Translations under genes and position numbers: made by a program
Origin: Eukaryota sp. TZLM1-RC
Lineage: Eukaryota > Metamonada: BaSk clade
NCBI GenBank assembly: GCA_040285825.1
Contig: JAUPSS010000001.1
Coordinates: 2,108,001 to 2,172,000 of the forward strand
Reading direction: 5' to 3'
DNA: 64,000 nt
Shown here: positions 35,785 to 45,685 of the stretch, piece after piece
Position numbering within the stretch: the first letter of the stretch is position 1
Layout of the letters: every line of letters starts with the position of its first letter
The notes under the pieces: generated by a model
What the model saw: only the letters and a program-made list of their open reading frames with translations
Databases searched by the model: none
What the model was told of the DNA's origin: nothing

Positions 35785-36447
35785 TCAAGTCAAACAATCA
35801 ATAGATTTCACATCATCACCCAAGTTGGTCCAAAATTCTTTCCAATTCATCAAATACTTTTCCGCGGCATTATTGGGGGGTGGGGGAGGAAAAATGGTTT
35901 TAACTTGTAAGGGATCTATCGAACAAACAAGCCCCTCAATAAAGCCAATTTCTGATTTAAAAGCTACTACTTCACCCACACTCAAAGGATTCTCGTTTGC
36001 ATCTCGTACTGGTAACTTTGTGTAGGGACGAGGTTGCTGTGGAGGGTAAGTAGATGATAAAACGCGATGTGCCGTGGTAGTGTTGCGCAAACCTTTGGGC
36101 AGGGGAATTGTGGGCTGCTCAGGTTTTTGATGAGGTTGCAACTCTTCATTTGCAGGTGATTCAGATTCAGATTCTGTTGATGATTCTTGGGTAGACATTT
36201 CAGATTCTGAAGAAACATCTATAACACGAGGTTTTTTGGCTGGGGGTGCTCCAGGAATATGGGAATCTTGCTTTAATAGGTGTAATATTTCCATGACTTG
36301 TGTAAGGGAAGTTTGTAACAAAGTTAGGCGATCTTGTAGAGCCAAACGTTTAGTGAGATCTGCTTCATTAGTGAGATCTGTGTGACATTGTAGAATCGAG
36401 TCTTGTAAGAAATAAACTCTACTTATTGTGGTTGAAAGTTCAGACAT
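35785..36447 (-). CDS. Nuclear-type protein: helical N-terminus, Ser/Glu linker, Tudor/SH3-like C-terminus
   Basis: 220 residues in one exon. Residues 1-70 are predicted helical with heptad spacing. The middle holds AKKPRV, a likely nuclear localisation signal, and a Ser/Glu-rich acidic linker. The C-terminal 65 residues begin GEVVAFKSEIGFIEGLVCSI and look like a small beta-barrel as in Tudor or SH3-like domains of chromatin adaptors such as SGF29. The aromatic cage residues cannot be checked by eye, so the comparison is tentative. The SNF2 gene lies 0.46 kb downstream on the same strand. Confidence 0.62.
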   Translation of the reverse strand: MSELSTTISRVYFLQDSILQCHTDLTNEADLTKRLALQDRLTLLQTSLTQVMEILHLLKQDSHIPGAPPAKKPRVIDVSSESEMSTQESSTESESESPANEELQPHQKPEQPTIPLPKGLRNTTTAHRVLSSTYPPQQPRPYTKLPVRDANENPLSVGEVVAFKSEIGFIEGLVCSIDPLQVKTIFPPPPPNNAAEKYLMNWKEFWTNLGDDVKSIDCLT

Positions 36448-36789
36448 CTGATGATGACAGAATGTTTATTAAGAAATGATGAAATTAAGAAATGAACAAG
36501 GCTTTCTAAAGCAAAATTTATACCATTTCTGTCAAGGCTACTGTTTCATTTAAAAAAATTTTTGTTTCAATTCCAATTCTATTCAAGGGAAATTTTGTGA
36601 AAAATGAGTTTTAATTTAGTGTGTTACTATTATACTCTTTCGTCATGTTTTTATTCATTTAATTAGGAAGATGAAAACATAAAATACACAACTAAAACTC
36701 CACATCCTCAAAATCTGCATCCCCTACTTCAAAACAATTAATTGCTAAAGATTCAGAAAATTTCCCAAAAGAAGACAGTGAATCAGAAA

Positions 36790-37214
36790 TTTATTTTACC
36801 ATTCTCTTAAAAACAGAAAAGTCAATCCTGTTTTGCCAGTAAACACGATTGAGAATTCTTCCAGTTTTTTCTTTAACAACTACAACAAAATCTTCAAGGA
36901 AAGCCATAGCAGCCTTACCTAGAGATCCGAGCAAAGAAGAAACAAAGTGATATAAATTGTATTGGGCATGAGAATTTCCATTAACTGAGGAAATGGGTTT
37001 CGCATATTTAGCAATTTTATATTTTTTCGCCAGCAAAAAGAGAATTATTGACATCTGAGTTAATGAACTGTTCGTTAGAAGTATTACAAAGGTCAATAGA
37101 CATGGCGCCTAAAATAGTACAACTACCGTTTAAGCCGGGAACAACCGGATCACCTCTTGTCAGACCCATATAAGCTCTGTTGTAGCGCGTACCACCAATA
37201 TTATAGGTCATCAA
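36790..37214 (-). repeat. Family B protein-coding repeat, longest fragment
   Basis: On the minus strand GGTRYNRAYMGLTRGDPVVP and LGAMSIDL are followed, after one frame change near 37020-37040, by AKPISSVNGNSHAQYNLYHF and RVYWQNRIDFSVFKRMVK, then a stop. The second half aligns with the plus-strand copy at 47.9-48.2 kb (SVNAESHTHC..FLDDFIEIVKQ..FWQNRIV). The family is not recognised. Confidence 0.5.
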
Positions 37215-37263
37215 GAATTAATTTTGATAACAACGGCTCTAAAAAGGAATCTACTTGATATGA
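37206..37263 (+). repeat. Family B fragment, opposite strand
   Basis: Plus-strand HQELILITTALKRNLL matches YNQELILITAVLKMAT at 8.28-8.33 kb at the DNA level over about 35 bp. It sits head to head with the fragment at 36.8-37.2 kb. Confidence 0.5.
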
Positions 37264-37540
37264 TTTGCACATTACATAAATTTGGTCCCTGACATTATTA
37301 TGCACTTTACTTCTAAAGGAGATGATATTTTTACAGTTCAAAAGATGAGTAAACAAAAGAGTCATGTTTCGTCATGTTTCGTTTTCCTTTTCCAGTTTTG
37401 AACAATTTTCGATTCATTTGTTTTTATTTCCACATATCTCCATCTGCATTTTTTAACTCAATTTTTATTTATTCTGATAAAATCTGCATTTTTGTTGAAA
37501 AATCTGACTGTTTCTACTTTCAGGTTGAAATTCACTACTG

Positions 37541-37752
37541 ATGGCAAGTTTACAAGATGTATCTAGTAAATTAAATTTAGTTGATCTTAAATCAAAAATT
37601 TCAACAAAAGCTTGGTCAGAGTGAGTAAATTAAGATCATTAAATTTCATTAAAAGACTCCGGATATCCCTCAAACTTCACCCAAAGGTTTGGGAAAGATT
37701 CAGAAAAGGTCTATGTTTGACAAGTATCCGAAAATCTTCCAAGAGACAATAA
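37541..37752 (+). CDS. Possible 58-residue two-exon small protein
   Basis: ATG at 37541 opens 80 nt of frame (MASLQDVSSKLNLVDLKSKI..). A 35-nt GT..AG intron (37621-37655, GTGAGT..TAAAAG) joins it to 97 nt that continue ELRISLKLHPKVWERFRKGL to a TAA at 37752. A CAG-ending pyrimidine-rich stretch just before the start could be a 5' UTR intron. No family is recognised. The consensus GTGAGT donor and the coherent spliced frame are the only support. Confidence 0.38.
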
Positions 37753-37928
37753 AAACAAATAAATCGATTAAAACTAAATTCATCCATACAGTTTCCAAAT
37801 AATCAATAAGAAACGTAAATGCGCAAATGGCAAGCCAAAAACATTAACTCAACTGACAACTGAATGAAAAGTTAAATTGAAAAACAGAATCGTAAGTTGA
37901 CAAATCACCAATCAAAGAATGAAACACT

Positions 37929-38510
37929 TCACAAAATGACACACTGCTTCTTTGATTTCAGCATTTCCAAACGTTTTTTCTCAAATTCGTCCTCAGTATC
38001 AATTGCGGCAATAATAAACATTCTAAAGTCATCAAAATCAAGTTCTTGGTCATCTGCAATCTCAAAATCTAGAAAAATTTGTTTAACAGCCTTTTCAGAA
38101 TAACCAAAGAGAAAGCCGAGAGTTTCAAATTCTGTTCTTGATATAGAGCCATTTCCATCAGCATCAAGTAAGTCAAAACATGTTCTAGAGTGCCTAAACA
38201 GAAATTGCTTTTGTTCACCATTATACACGGCTATGAGAATACAAATCATTAGATAAAATTCGTCGAAATCAATACAACCATCACCATCAAGGTCAAAAGC
38301 GTCAAAAACTGCATCAATTTCGCGGTCTTTTAGGTTTGTTGATTCCTTTAAAAATGCGTAAACTTGGACGTCATCAAGACTACCAGTACCTCGAACATTG
38401 ATTGTGTCAAAATACTGCTGTACCATCTGAACAGCTCTAGCACTTAGAAGGTAGCTTCTTCTATCTAGATATAGTCGTTCTAAGAAAGGACAATATAGAC
38501 GTAGGGACAT
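37929..38510 (-). CDS. EF-hand calcium-binding protein with C-terminal CaaX box
   Basis: 193 residues. The start is the Met at 38510; an in-frame Met 27 codons upstream (38591) is less likely, because the intervening residues are not EF-hand-like. Four EF-hand units are arranged in two pairs. The second (DLDGDGCIDFDE) and third (DADGNGSISRTE) have complete calcium-binding loops. The first (NVRGTGSLDD) and fourth (EIADDQELDFDD) are degenerate. The protein ends in KKQCVIL, a CaaX motif whose last Leu favours geranylgeranylation, so membrane anchoring is expected. This differs from N-myristoylated calcineurin-B or recoverin-type sensors. The target is unknown. Confidence 0.85.
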   Translation of the reverse strand: MSLRLYCPFLERLYLDRRSYLLSARAVQMVQQYFDTINVRGTGSLDDVQVYAFLKESTNLKDREIDAVFDAFDLDGDGCIDFDEFYLMICILIAVYNGEQKQFLFRHSRTCFDLLDADGNGSISRTEFETLGFLFGYSEKAVKQIFLDFEIADDQELDFDDFRMFIIAAIDTEDEFEKKRLEMLKSKKQCVIL

Positions 38511-38591
38511 TTTGATTTGAGTTACAATTATGGAAAAAGGAAAAAAGAAAGTTGATTTCCTTCTTCCATGAACAGACGTTGGTGAATACAT

Positions 38592-39693
38592 CGAGCGTTC
38601 TTGCTCATCATCACTAGGGAAGTTCCTCGGGACCGTCGGTAGAAAGTGCCACTGGTAAACAGTATCCTCCTAAGCTTGTTGCGGCTTGTCACGGAGAAGC
38701 TTCGGCTGAGTGTTGCTGCACGTTTAGGTTGGTTTTGTCCATGAACACAGTTATGTCTGTTACTGGTCTTCCAGTCACACAACGGGGGCTATTCTGGGAG
38801 AAGGATTTCCTCTTTATTTTAACAACTGTTTTGTCTCTCTTAAATGTGTATGCAAATATGTCAACATCCACAGTGATGCTTGATAGGTCTATCACAATCG
38901 TTTTATCCTCAACCGTTTCATCTCAATGAATACTCTTTATGCTATGATTTTGTGATTTGCAATCTGTGACTTCTCCTAGTTTTTGCTTAATCAATAGTGA
39001 TGTTGAACTATCTCTATGGGGAACAAATACGCTATTCCTCCCTTATTCAGGTGGAGAAGGTATAACACAAGTCAGTGTTCGCCATTAACACTTGTTCCAA
39101 AGGTGTGTTCTCATCACAATTAATTTTTTTATTCTTCCTTAATTTTTTCTTTATTTCTTTTTGTCTTTACCAATATAAATCTGACCCCTCATGCAAAATC
39201 TTGACACTACATTCAACAAATTCTGATAGTGGAAAAAAGGAGAATGTTACTAGTCGTCTTGCAACAAATTGATTACTGAATGTACCTTTTAGACCCTTGT
39301 TATTACGAAAATCATCAGTTTTGTTATAGTAAATGTTTTGTTGCAAATATTTCTTTGCAAATAGGGATACAAACACAAAATGTTGCTCAACTATGAGTTG
39401 GATAACTATCTAATGGAACATTGGAACACGTCTTCAACGAGGAATGTGTGATGATCACATGTAATTATTAATCTGAACACTGGAAAAAAGTCAAAACTTT
39501 AAACAGCCTATTCAGTGTAGATTAATGAGGAGAAATCACAATGGCTCATTCATCACCTACAGCTTTAACTGGTTACACATTATTAAAACAACTTTGAATC
39601 AGTAAAATAAATGTTATATGGGAAAAAATTATGCTAATAAAACTAGAATCTTGTACACTGAAAACTTTATTCAAGTCCCAAACTGAAAAATGA
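38592..39693. other. Intergenic with weak coding-like patch
   Basis: Around 38689-38895 a minus-strand frame (ITVDVDIFAYTFKRDKTVV) has some coding character but no start, splice sites or family. The rest is AT-rich and empty. Confidence 0.35.
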
Positions 39694-41276
39694 TTACAAT
39701 TCATCATATTCTTCATCATCTCCTTCTTCTCCTTCTTCTCCTTCTTCAGATTTGGGTTCTTCAATGTTAATAGTAGGTAATTCAGTTTTGGCATTTTCCT
39801 TCAAAAATTCCAACAAACCAGTAAGAGATCGATCTCCTTCAAATTCAATAGGGGCTTCTTCCTTAGATAAATTGGCGGGATAGAGAGCAACAGTAGGGTA
39901 TCCCGAGAGTTCAATATTGGCATTTTCAGGGACATCGTTAGCATCAGCATTATACAAAACAACTTTAACTTGGGAGAGTGAGACGGCTAATTTTTCAGCC
40001 AAGTCTTCAATAATTGGTTGGAAAGCCTTACAGTGACCACAATCTAAAGTGAAAACTAGGAAAACAACATACAAGGAGCATGATACATAACTAAGACATC
40101 AAAGCCTTGTTCAACAGCCCACCAGACTTCGGTATCAAATGTAGAGCGAACAACAGTACGGGCAATGTCCTGATCTTCGTCCTTGGGGGGTTCTTCCGAT
40201 CTAATGTATTTGGGAGCCTTTTCATTAACAACATCTTCAATAAATTGAGGGATATCTTCAATATTGACCTCCTTCATGTTGTAATGAGCATTTCTATCAA
40301 TCATTACGACAGAGAAAGAAGGAATTTGATCATTTCCAAGTCGTTCCATGAACTGTCCAAACATAACACCGTCAATTGTAGTCAATTGACCATCAGGGAA
40401 AGCCTCCTTTACCTTTTTGGCAATCTTGGTGTATTGTTGGAGAAGTTCGGAGCTGTCATTGGGATCAATGAAAAGGATACCAATGGGACCAGCATCAGGG
40501 TGGAACACGTCTTTAAAGGTGGAACGATTGAGTTCGGCCACTAAAGGTTTACGATGATATTCAATAAACTCAGCAATCTGAGTCATATTGGTTAGGTCAC
40601 CTTCAAAATCAATAACTTCACCAGTTTCAGACTTGTGGAGTTCAAGGCTTGGTTTATCTTCAGGGTTCATTCTGGCAATGCGCACCTTGTCAATGAAAAA
40701 AGCAGCGACTTCATTGACGGCTTCGAATTCGTCAGTGTCTTTATCTACGAAAGCAACTGCTGAAACCTTGTTGCTTTCAACAAACTTGTTGAGTTGTTCT
40801 TCTGACTCAACGTCAAAGACTAAAGGAAGGGTCATTTTGAGACAATATTCAACAATGTCAGAAGCCTTGCGGGCACCTTCGTATTCAGTCCAATGCATGG
40901 CATTACGGTATAGATGAATTGTGGGGAATCCCTGGATACCAGCTTCCTGGCAGAGTTCTGAATGGTCATCACAGTTGATTTCTGCCACAACAAACTTGTT
41001 TTCTTCCTTGATAGAATTTTTGAGGGTAGTTGCTGCTTCCTCGTATTCGCTGAGGTGAGATCAAGAGTGGGAACGAACGGTGCAAGAGATTTACAATGAC
41101 CACACTGGAGTTAGAGCTAACAAAGACAACAATACCCAAGGTGCGTAGTACTTGACTAAAACAAGTTGGTTTGTGGTGAGTACTGATTCGATGTTATCGG
41201 GAGTAAGCTCGACAACATTGGAAGAATCGGCGAGTGAGAACGCCACAAAGAATAACACAAAGATGAGGTACTTCAT
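39694..41276 (-). CDS. PDI: Protein disulfide isomerase, ER
   Basis: Four exons (41276-41136, 41104-41079, 41049-40073, 40043-39694) with introns of 31, 29 and 29 nt give 497 residues, the usual PDI length. MKYLIFVLFFVAFSLA is a signal peptide. Domain a has APWCGHCK and domain a' has APYCGHCK (Tyr for the usual Trp); two thioredoxin-like b domains lie between. The C-terminus is acidic and ends in YDEL, an ER-retrieval signal variant of KDEL. It forms and rearranges disulfides in the ER. Intron 1 falls exactly before the first active-site Cys and intron 3 two bases earlier relative to the second. Cis-Pro loops GFPTIHLY and GYPTVALY are present. Confidence 0.96.
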
Positions 41277-41369
41277 TAAAAAGTGATCAAGTGAATTGTG
41301 TATACAAAAGCAAAGTTCAATTTGAGTTATCTTGTCAATTGACAATCGACAAATTTGACCCAAATCATT
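41277..41369. other. Short gap before repeat debris
   Basis: Presumed PDI promoter region, about 90 bp, after which retroelement sequence begins. Confidence 0.4.
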
Positions 41370-41480
41370 TATTGAACTTGCACACTTAATTAGATTAACT
41401 CATAACTAATGGGACGAATATCATTGAACCAAGATTTCCTCTACAAAATCATGATCTGCTTGCTGTCTAGCTAAAGCTCT
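41370..41480 (-). repeat. Family A retroelement 3' end, minus strand
   Basis: Carries the tail (GAACTTGCACACTTAATTAG as read on plus) and the end of the ORF (complement of HQADQ.. codons), like 18.4 kb. It faces away from the plus-strand copy that starts 100 bp later. Confidence 0.6.
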
Positions 41481-41584
41481 TCCTTGACCAAAATGAAATT
41501 CACTGAATAGCTGAAATATGTTCAAAACTCAAATAACATCTTTTTCATTGAACCGATCCTCACAATTGTTGTAATGATAGAATT

Positions 41585-41900
41585 ATTTCACCATTCAGAC
41601 CTGTAATGTTGCAAGTGACACTGTGGTTCAAAAAGGAATACTTAATCCTGTAACAGCTCTTGAATATAAAGCGAATGAAAAATATAGAAAATAAGACAAA
41701 GATATCGAAGAAGCTGATGTTGATAGAAACAGACCACTAGTTTTTATTGCTTACCCATTTTCTATAAACGGAAGACTATCAGTAGAAGCAGGAAGTTTTT
41801 TGAATGAAAACCAAAAATTGGTTCAAGAAAAAACAATGGAGATTTGCTATCTTTTTGTGGCGGTCGATAATTCAATTTGCTACAATTAATAGTTAATTCC
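41585..41900 (+). repeat. Family A retroelement fragment, plus strand
   Basis: Reads GTTGCAAGTGACACTGTGGT, LNPVTALEYKANEKYRK, then DRNRPLVFIAYPFSINGRLS. Frame breaks and stops are present. With the previous entry it makes a head-to-head pair. Confidence 0.6.
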
Positions 41901-42205
41901 ATTATTATTATTATTAATTCCATCAGTTCTGATTTAATTTTATGAAATGTTGTAGTTCATCATAAACTAATAAATTTGACTTAGAATGCATTTGACTTGC
42001 ATTTCACCACTCCCAGAAGATTTTCTGGTTTACAAGATAACTTGTTTGCCCTAAAGCGTATTGCTGTCTTGGATTAAGTCTTCATTGTAACGTTCATTCT
42101 GTTAGGTCAATAATGAATACCAATTATGACCCATTAGCATGTAGTTTTGTGTACTTGAGAATAAACATCTTCTCACCCTCGTTTTATGCGTAGAAGCAAC
42201 AATAT
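41901..42205. other. Intergenic, no gene seen
   Basis: About 300 bases of AT-rich sequence downstream of the glutaredoxin gene, including its probable 3' UTR. Confidence 0.4.
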
Positions 42206-42467
42206 TTATTTAGAAAATTCACCAATAATTTTTTCACTATCAGCTAACCAAATCCCTTCCTCAGTTTGCATAACAGGCACAGTCCAGATTCCTTGAATAA
42301 GAACATTTAATAAACATACCAGTGTTATCGTGCAAACGAATGCGTGAGGGATCGCTTCGATCATTTGGGACATTGACTGTTTCAAAAGGGACACCTCGTT
42401 GTTGTAAGAACTCACGAACCTTCACACAGTAGGGACAATTCTCAAATTGGAACAACTTGTGTGCCAT
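42206..42467 (-). CDS. GRX: Glutaredoxin, dithiol CPYC type
   Basis: Two exons (42467-42320, 42291-42206) with a 28-nt intron (GTATGT..TCAAG) give 77 residues, short but complete for a bacterial-sized glutaredoxin. The active site CPYC is at residues 11-14. TVPVM gives the cis-Pro loop that binds glutathione, and a late acidic helix (SEKIIGEF) follows. The enzyme reduces protein disulfides and glutathionylated proteins using GSH. There is no targeting peptide with this start; an upstream in-frame Met at 42533 would add 22 hydrophobic residues, possibly a targeting form. The gene is head to head with LSM1, with 66 bp between start codons. Confidence 0.93.
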
Positions 42468-42533
42468 TGATAGTGAATTAATGAAAATCAAAACAAAGAT
42501 TTCTTTTGCAAGTTCTGAGAATTTCAAGTTCAA

Positions 42534-43039
42534 ATGTACAGGTTTTCTTTAGCACATCTCTTTGATCAACAACCTGTCACATCAGATAAAGTTCGTATAA
42601 CCATTGTACATATTCACCAAAGGAGCAACATCTTGAAGATATTGTAATCGAATCTGCTACTGCTTCACTGTACAAAGATCTCAACAAACGTGTTCTCTTG
42701 ACATTGACTGACAATCGCTTAATAATAGGCACACTTTCTACCATTGATCCTTTCCTCAACTGTGTTTTAGTTGATGCATTCGAACGAATAATAATAGAAA
42801 ATGTGTATGCCGATGTACATATCGGATTTGGTCTATTCAGAGGCACAGACATTGCTTCCATAGGTTCATTAGTATGTGACATTGTCCACTAACCTTAGGA
42901 AACCGAGGAAGTGCCAGAAGCTTTGGAAGAAGTAGAGGAATCAGTAGTACGTGGTCTATTTGCTGAAAAACGAAAAAGAGATAAGCAAATTGGTCGTCTA
43001 ATCAAAGCCGCCTTTATTGATGATGATTTTTTGATATAA
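42534..43039 (+). CDS. LSM1: LSM1, mRNA decapping/decay Sm-like protein
   Basis: Reconstructed as three exons (42534-42590, 42623-42871, 42899-43039) with introns of 32 and 27 nt; the second has CTAAC six bases before its end. Total 148 residues. Sm1 motif: RVLLTLTDNRLIIGTLSTID, then FLNCVLVDAFERI; Sm2: GLFRGTDIASIG. The acidic and Lys-rich C-terminal extension (EVPEALEEVEE..RKRDKQIGRL) fits LSM1 rather than LSM8. LSM1 forms the cytoplasmic LSM1-7 ring that binds deadenylated mRNA and promotes decapping. Exons 2 and 3 are secure. Exon 1 rests on a phase-compatible splice and is less certain. Confidence 0.85.
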
Positions 43040-43752
43040 ATTTTCTATTAAAAGTGTATTTGTTGTTAAGACAAAATATTAATGTATTGTGCAACAATTT
43101 TTTACCATGAAAGATTTTTTTTAATTTTTCTTGATAATAAAGAAATAGGTTTTCCAATGATAATTCGAGTAAAATGAACATTACAAGTTTAAACAATTAA
43201 AACAATTGGTAGACAGAGTTACAGAAAAAATCTTTTAAAATATATCTTTTATTCCAAAAATAGTGGTCTAGGTGGTCTGAGCAGTTGTTATTGATTATAA
43301 ATCAATATGTGAGAAAAGGTAATTCTAGTTTTCCAAAATTTCCTTTAGCAATTGGTTATAGATAAATGTTTACTGAATTTTTGATTGAAATTGATCAAAT
43401 AGATTCAACAGATTCGTATCAACTTAATAACTTAAACTGCGAATCAGTAACTATTCTCATAGTTGTGGTTGCTTCTACAATTGTTTTGTCGAATCAATTT
43501 AGATGAAAAGACATTTAAAAGTTGTTATGGATAAAATACTCACACATTAAGAGATTACGAAATAATGTTTTTCCAGCACGGAATTTCAATCAACTTTATA
43601 CTTCTACAGTCATGAAAAAGAAAATAATTTTAAAAATCCAAGAAAATTAGGAGGATATCCAAATAAGAGAAGCAGAGGTGCAACTTGGCTAATACACTAC
43701 AAAAATAAAAAAAATTAAATTAAATCCCATAAACTAAAAAGAAGAATTAATA
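43040..43752. other. Intergenic between convergent genes
   Basis: Contains the 3' flanks of LSM1 and of the ubiquitin protease gene; AT-rich, no coding signal on either strand. Confidence 0.45.
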
Positions 43753-45117
43753 TCAAGATAACTCATAAATGACTAAAACTACATCATTAAACAAAATTTC
43801 ATTAAACTCTATATCAGAAATTTCACTATCATTTGCAACACTCAATTTACCATCAAAATCAACTCTAATAGTGATTAAATGACCGAAATTAATAGAATCT
43901 CCTTTGTGAAGAATTAAAGATTTTAGAGAGTAATTACGATTTGATAAGGTAAAACTTCGAGGAATGTTGACAATGTTGGTTAATTTTTCACATTTTGAAT
44001 TAAACTTTTTCAAATGAATTATCCAAATATTGGGAAATTCAATTATTTTTGATTGGATAAATTGATTTGAATCACTCACAAAAATCTCTTTTTGGAAATC
44101 ATTAATCGCATCAATCAATTCCGATTGATTGACCTCCAAGGAAATCGAGAAGAAAGGTTCAATAATTGTCGATTTTGGTTTCTTATTACTATCATAAACT
44201 TTACTTTCGATTTTTCCTCCAAATAATTGAGAAATTACAGAATTGGAAGAACGAATATTCCTGAAATTTTTAGATTCCACTGTAGACCACGTGTCGTCGA
44301 CATTAAAAGGGATCATTTCTTCGTGGAGTTTATGAAGAAGAGCATTGCAGAATTCGTGACAGTCTTGTTGTTTCCTATTTTGATCATTAATTATGAGCTT
44401 TGTAAACGTCATCAGGTCGATGACGTCAGCATTTTGACCTAGTCGTGGATAGTCAACATGTTTTAAGAGACCTTGTTTCTGTTCAGCAAAAAGATAGCAA
44501 AAAACTAGCAAAAACTGTCTAACTGTGGGGGTCAAAATTGGCAAAAAGTCAATCAAAGTCACACAAAGGTTCAAAACTCTTTTTGAGCTGAACAAAGCTT
44601 GAAAAACTGAATTTAAGTAACAATGGTATTGGCTGAAATTTGGAAGGCCTGTTTTTGTTATTCCTAAATCTAAATGGATATTTAGTGGAGAAAACCTTGA
44701 TAAAGCATCAATTAAGTCTTGCCTACTTGGTGGAGCTGGTGTTTTGACAGATACTTCACTAGTGAGTTTAGGGTTAGGGTTAGGGAGCTTGGAAGATAAC
44801 AGTTCTGCCCATGATTTAGGGGTTTGTTTCTTATCTAGCTGTTTATCTGTTGAAGATTCTTTGTTTTCCTTCTGTTCAGGAGTAGTAGATTTACCAACAA
44901 TAGGTTTTTCATATTCTGGTGGTAGTTTTGTTGATGAAGTAGAAGAAGATTGTGATACATTCAGTGGTTTAGGTTTACGGTGAACTCTAGTAGTGTGAAC
45001 AGTTGGTTTTGAGGGTGTAGGACGCCTCCTACCCCTTCTGGCGCCCCTTTGGTGAGGTTTACCACGTTGAGAAGATGTGGTATTGCGAGGTTTAACAGTG
45101 ACAAAGCCGTCGCTCAT
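43753..45117 (-). CDS. USP-type deubiquitinase, USP10-like, with altered Cys box
   Basis: 454 residues in one exon. The first 150 are basic then Ser/Pro/Lys-rich and disordered, with RG/RR-rich HQRGARRGRRR. The peptidase C19 domain starts near 155 with GLPNFSQYHCYLNSVFQALF. The nucleophile Cys is kept, but the usual NxGNTC spacing is one residue longer and the Gly-Asn is lost. The His box reads NFGHLITIRVD, and the last strand VVLVIYELS fits the family end. Other USP blocks: QQDCHEF, then IIHLKKFNSK. Length and N-terminal disorder resemble USP10. The family removes ubiquitin from proteins. The altered Cys box may weaken catalysis. The sequence LPNPNPKL is coded by a GGGTTAGGG-like tract. Confidence 0.82.
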   Translation of the reverse strand: MSDGFVTVKPRNTTSSQRGKPHQRGARRGRRRPTPSKPTVHTTRVHRKPKPLNVSQSSSTSSTKLPPEYEKPIVGKSTTPEQKENKESSTDKQLDKKQTPKSWAELLSSKLPNPNPKLTSEVSVKTPAPPSRQDLIDALSRFSPLNIHLDLGITKTGLPNFSQYHCYLNSVFQALFSSKRVLNLCVTLIDFLPILTPTVRQFLLVFCYLFAEQKQGLLKHVDYPRLGQNADVIDLMTFTKLIINDQNRKQQDCHEFCNALLHKLHEEMIPFNVDDTWSTVESKNFRNIRSSNSVISQLFGGKIESKVYDSNKKPKSTIIEPFFSISLEVNQSELIDAINDFQKEIFVSDSNQFIQSKIIEFPNIWIIHLKKFNSKCEKLTNIVNIPRSFTLSNRNYSLKSLILHKGDSINFGHLITIRVDFDGKLSVANDSEISDIEFNEILFNDVVLVIYELS

Positions 45118-45685
45118 GAACTAGTGAATCAGCTGGTATAGAAGGAAAAAAAGATGAATGTTAATTATAAATCTAGTGTATATTAGTTTTTACTGAACAA
45201 CAAAACAGAGTCAAGCAGAGCAAAGGGTGTTTTTTGGCAGTTTAAAAGGTTGATGGTTTAAACTAATATATACAAATACTAAATATATAAAATATAAATA
45301 TATATATAAATATATAAAATTCGTTTTAGTAATAATAAAACTATTTTTGCTATTAACAATCAATGTAAAATGGCGAGCTTGCAACACTTTTAAGCCACCG
45401 CCCACAGTGTGTTTCTATCATTCTTCTTCATCAAATAACCATATACGAAATTTTCTAGCATAAAAGATGTGGTACGAGTATTTGGTTTTCATTTCAAACT
45501 TTGGAATCTCTAATTATTGGTATTTAGATTGTGAGCATTCGACACATTGATAGGTCAGCCGAACGAACCATCCGTGAGTCTCAAAAAATTCAATCTAGTT
45601 TAGTTTGGTTGATCTAGTAGGGTAAGTCCAACATTGTACACAATCCGAGTTCCAATTACTTATTTGTTCATCATCTTTTCAATCA
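45118..45685. other. Divergent intergenic region with AT microsatellite
   Basis: Separates divergent start codons at 45117 and 45686 and so must hold both promoters. Bases 45266-45321 are an (AT)-rich simple repeat. Confidence 0.5.

Noticed and set aside
38689-38895. Minus-strand frame with ITVDVDIFAYTFKRDK
   Set aside because: No start, no splice sites, no recurrence elsewhere in the window.
44765-44786. Telomere-like GGGTTAGGGTTAGGG tract
   Set aside because: Lies inside the coding sequence of the ubiquitin protease, encoding Pro-Asn repeats, and is only two and a half units long; not an interstitial telomere.
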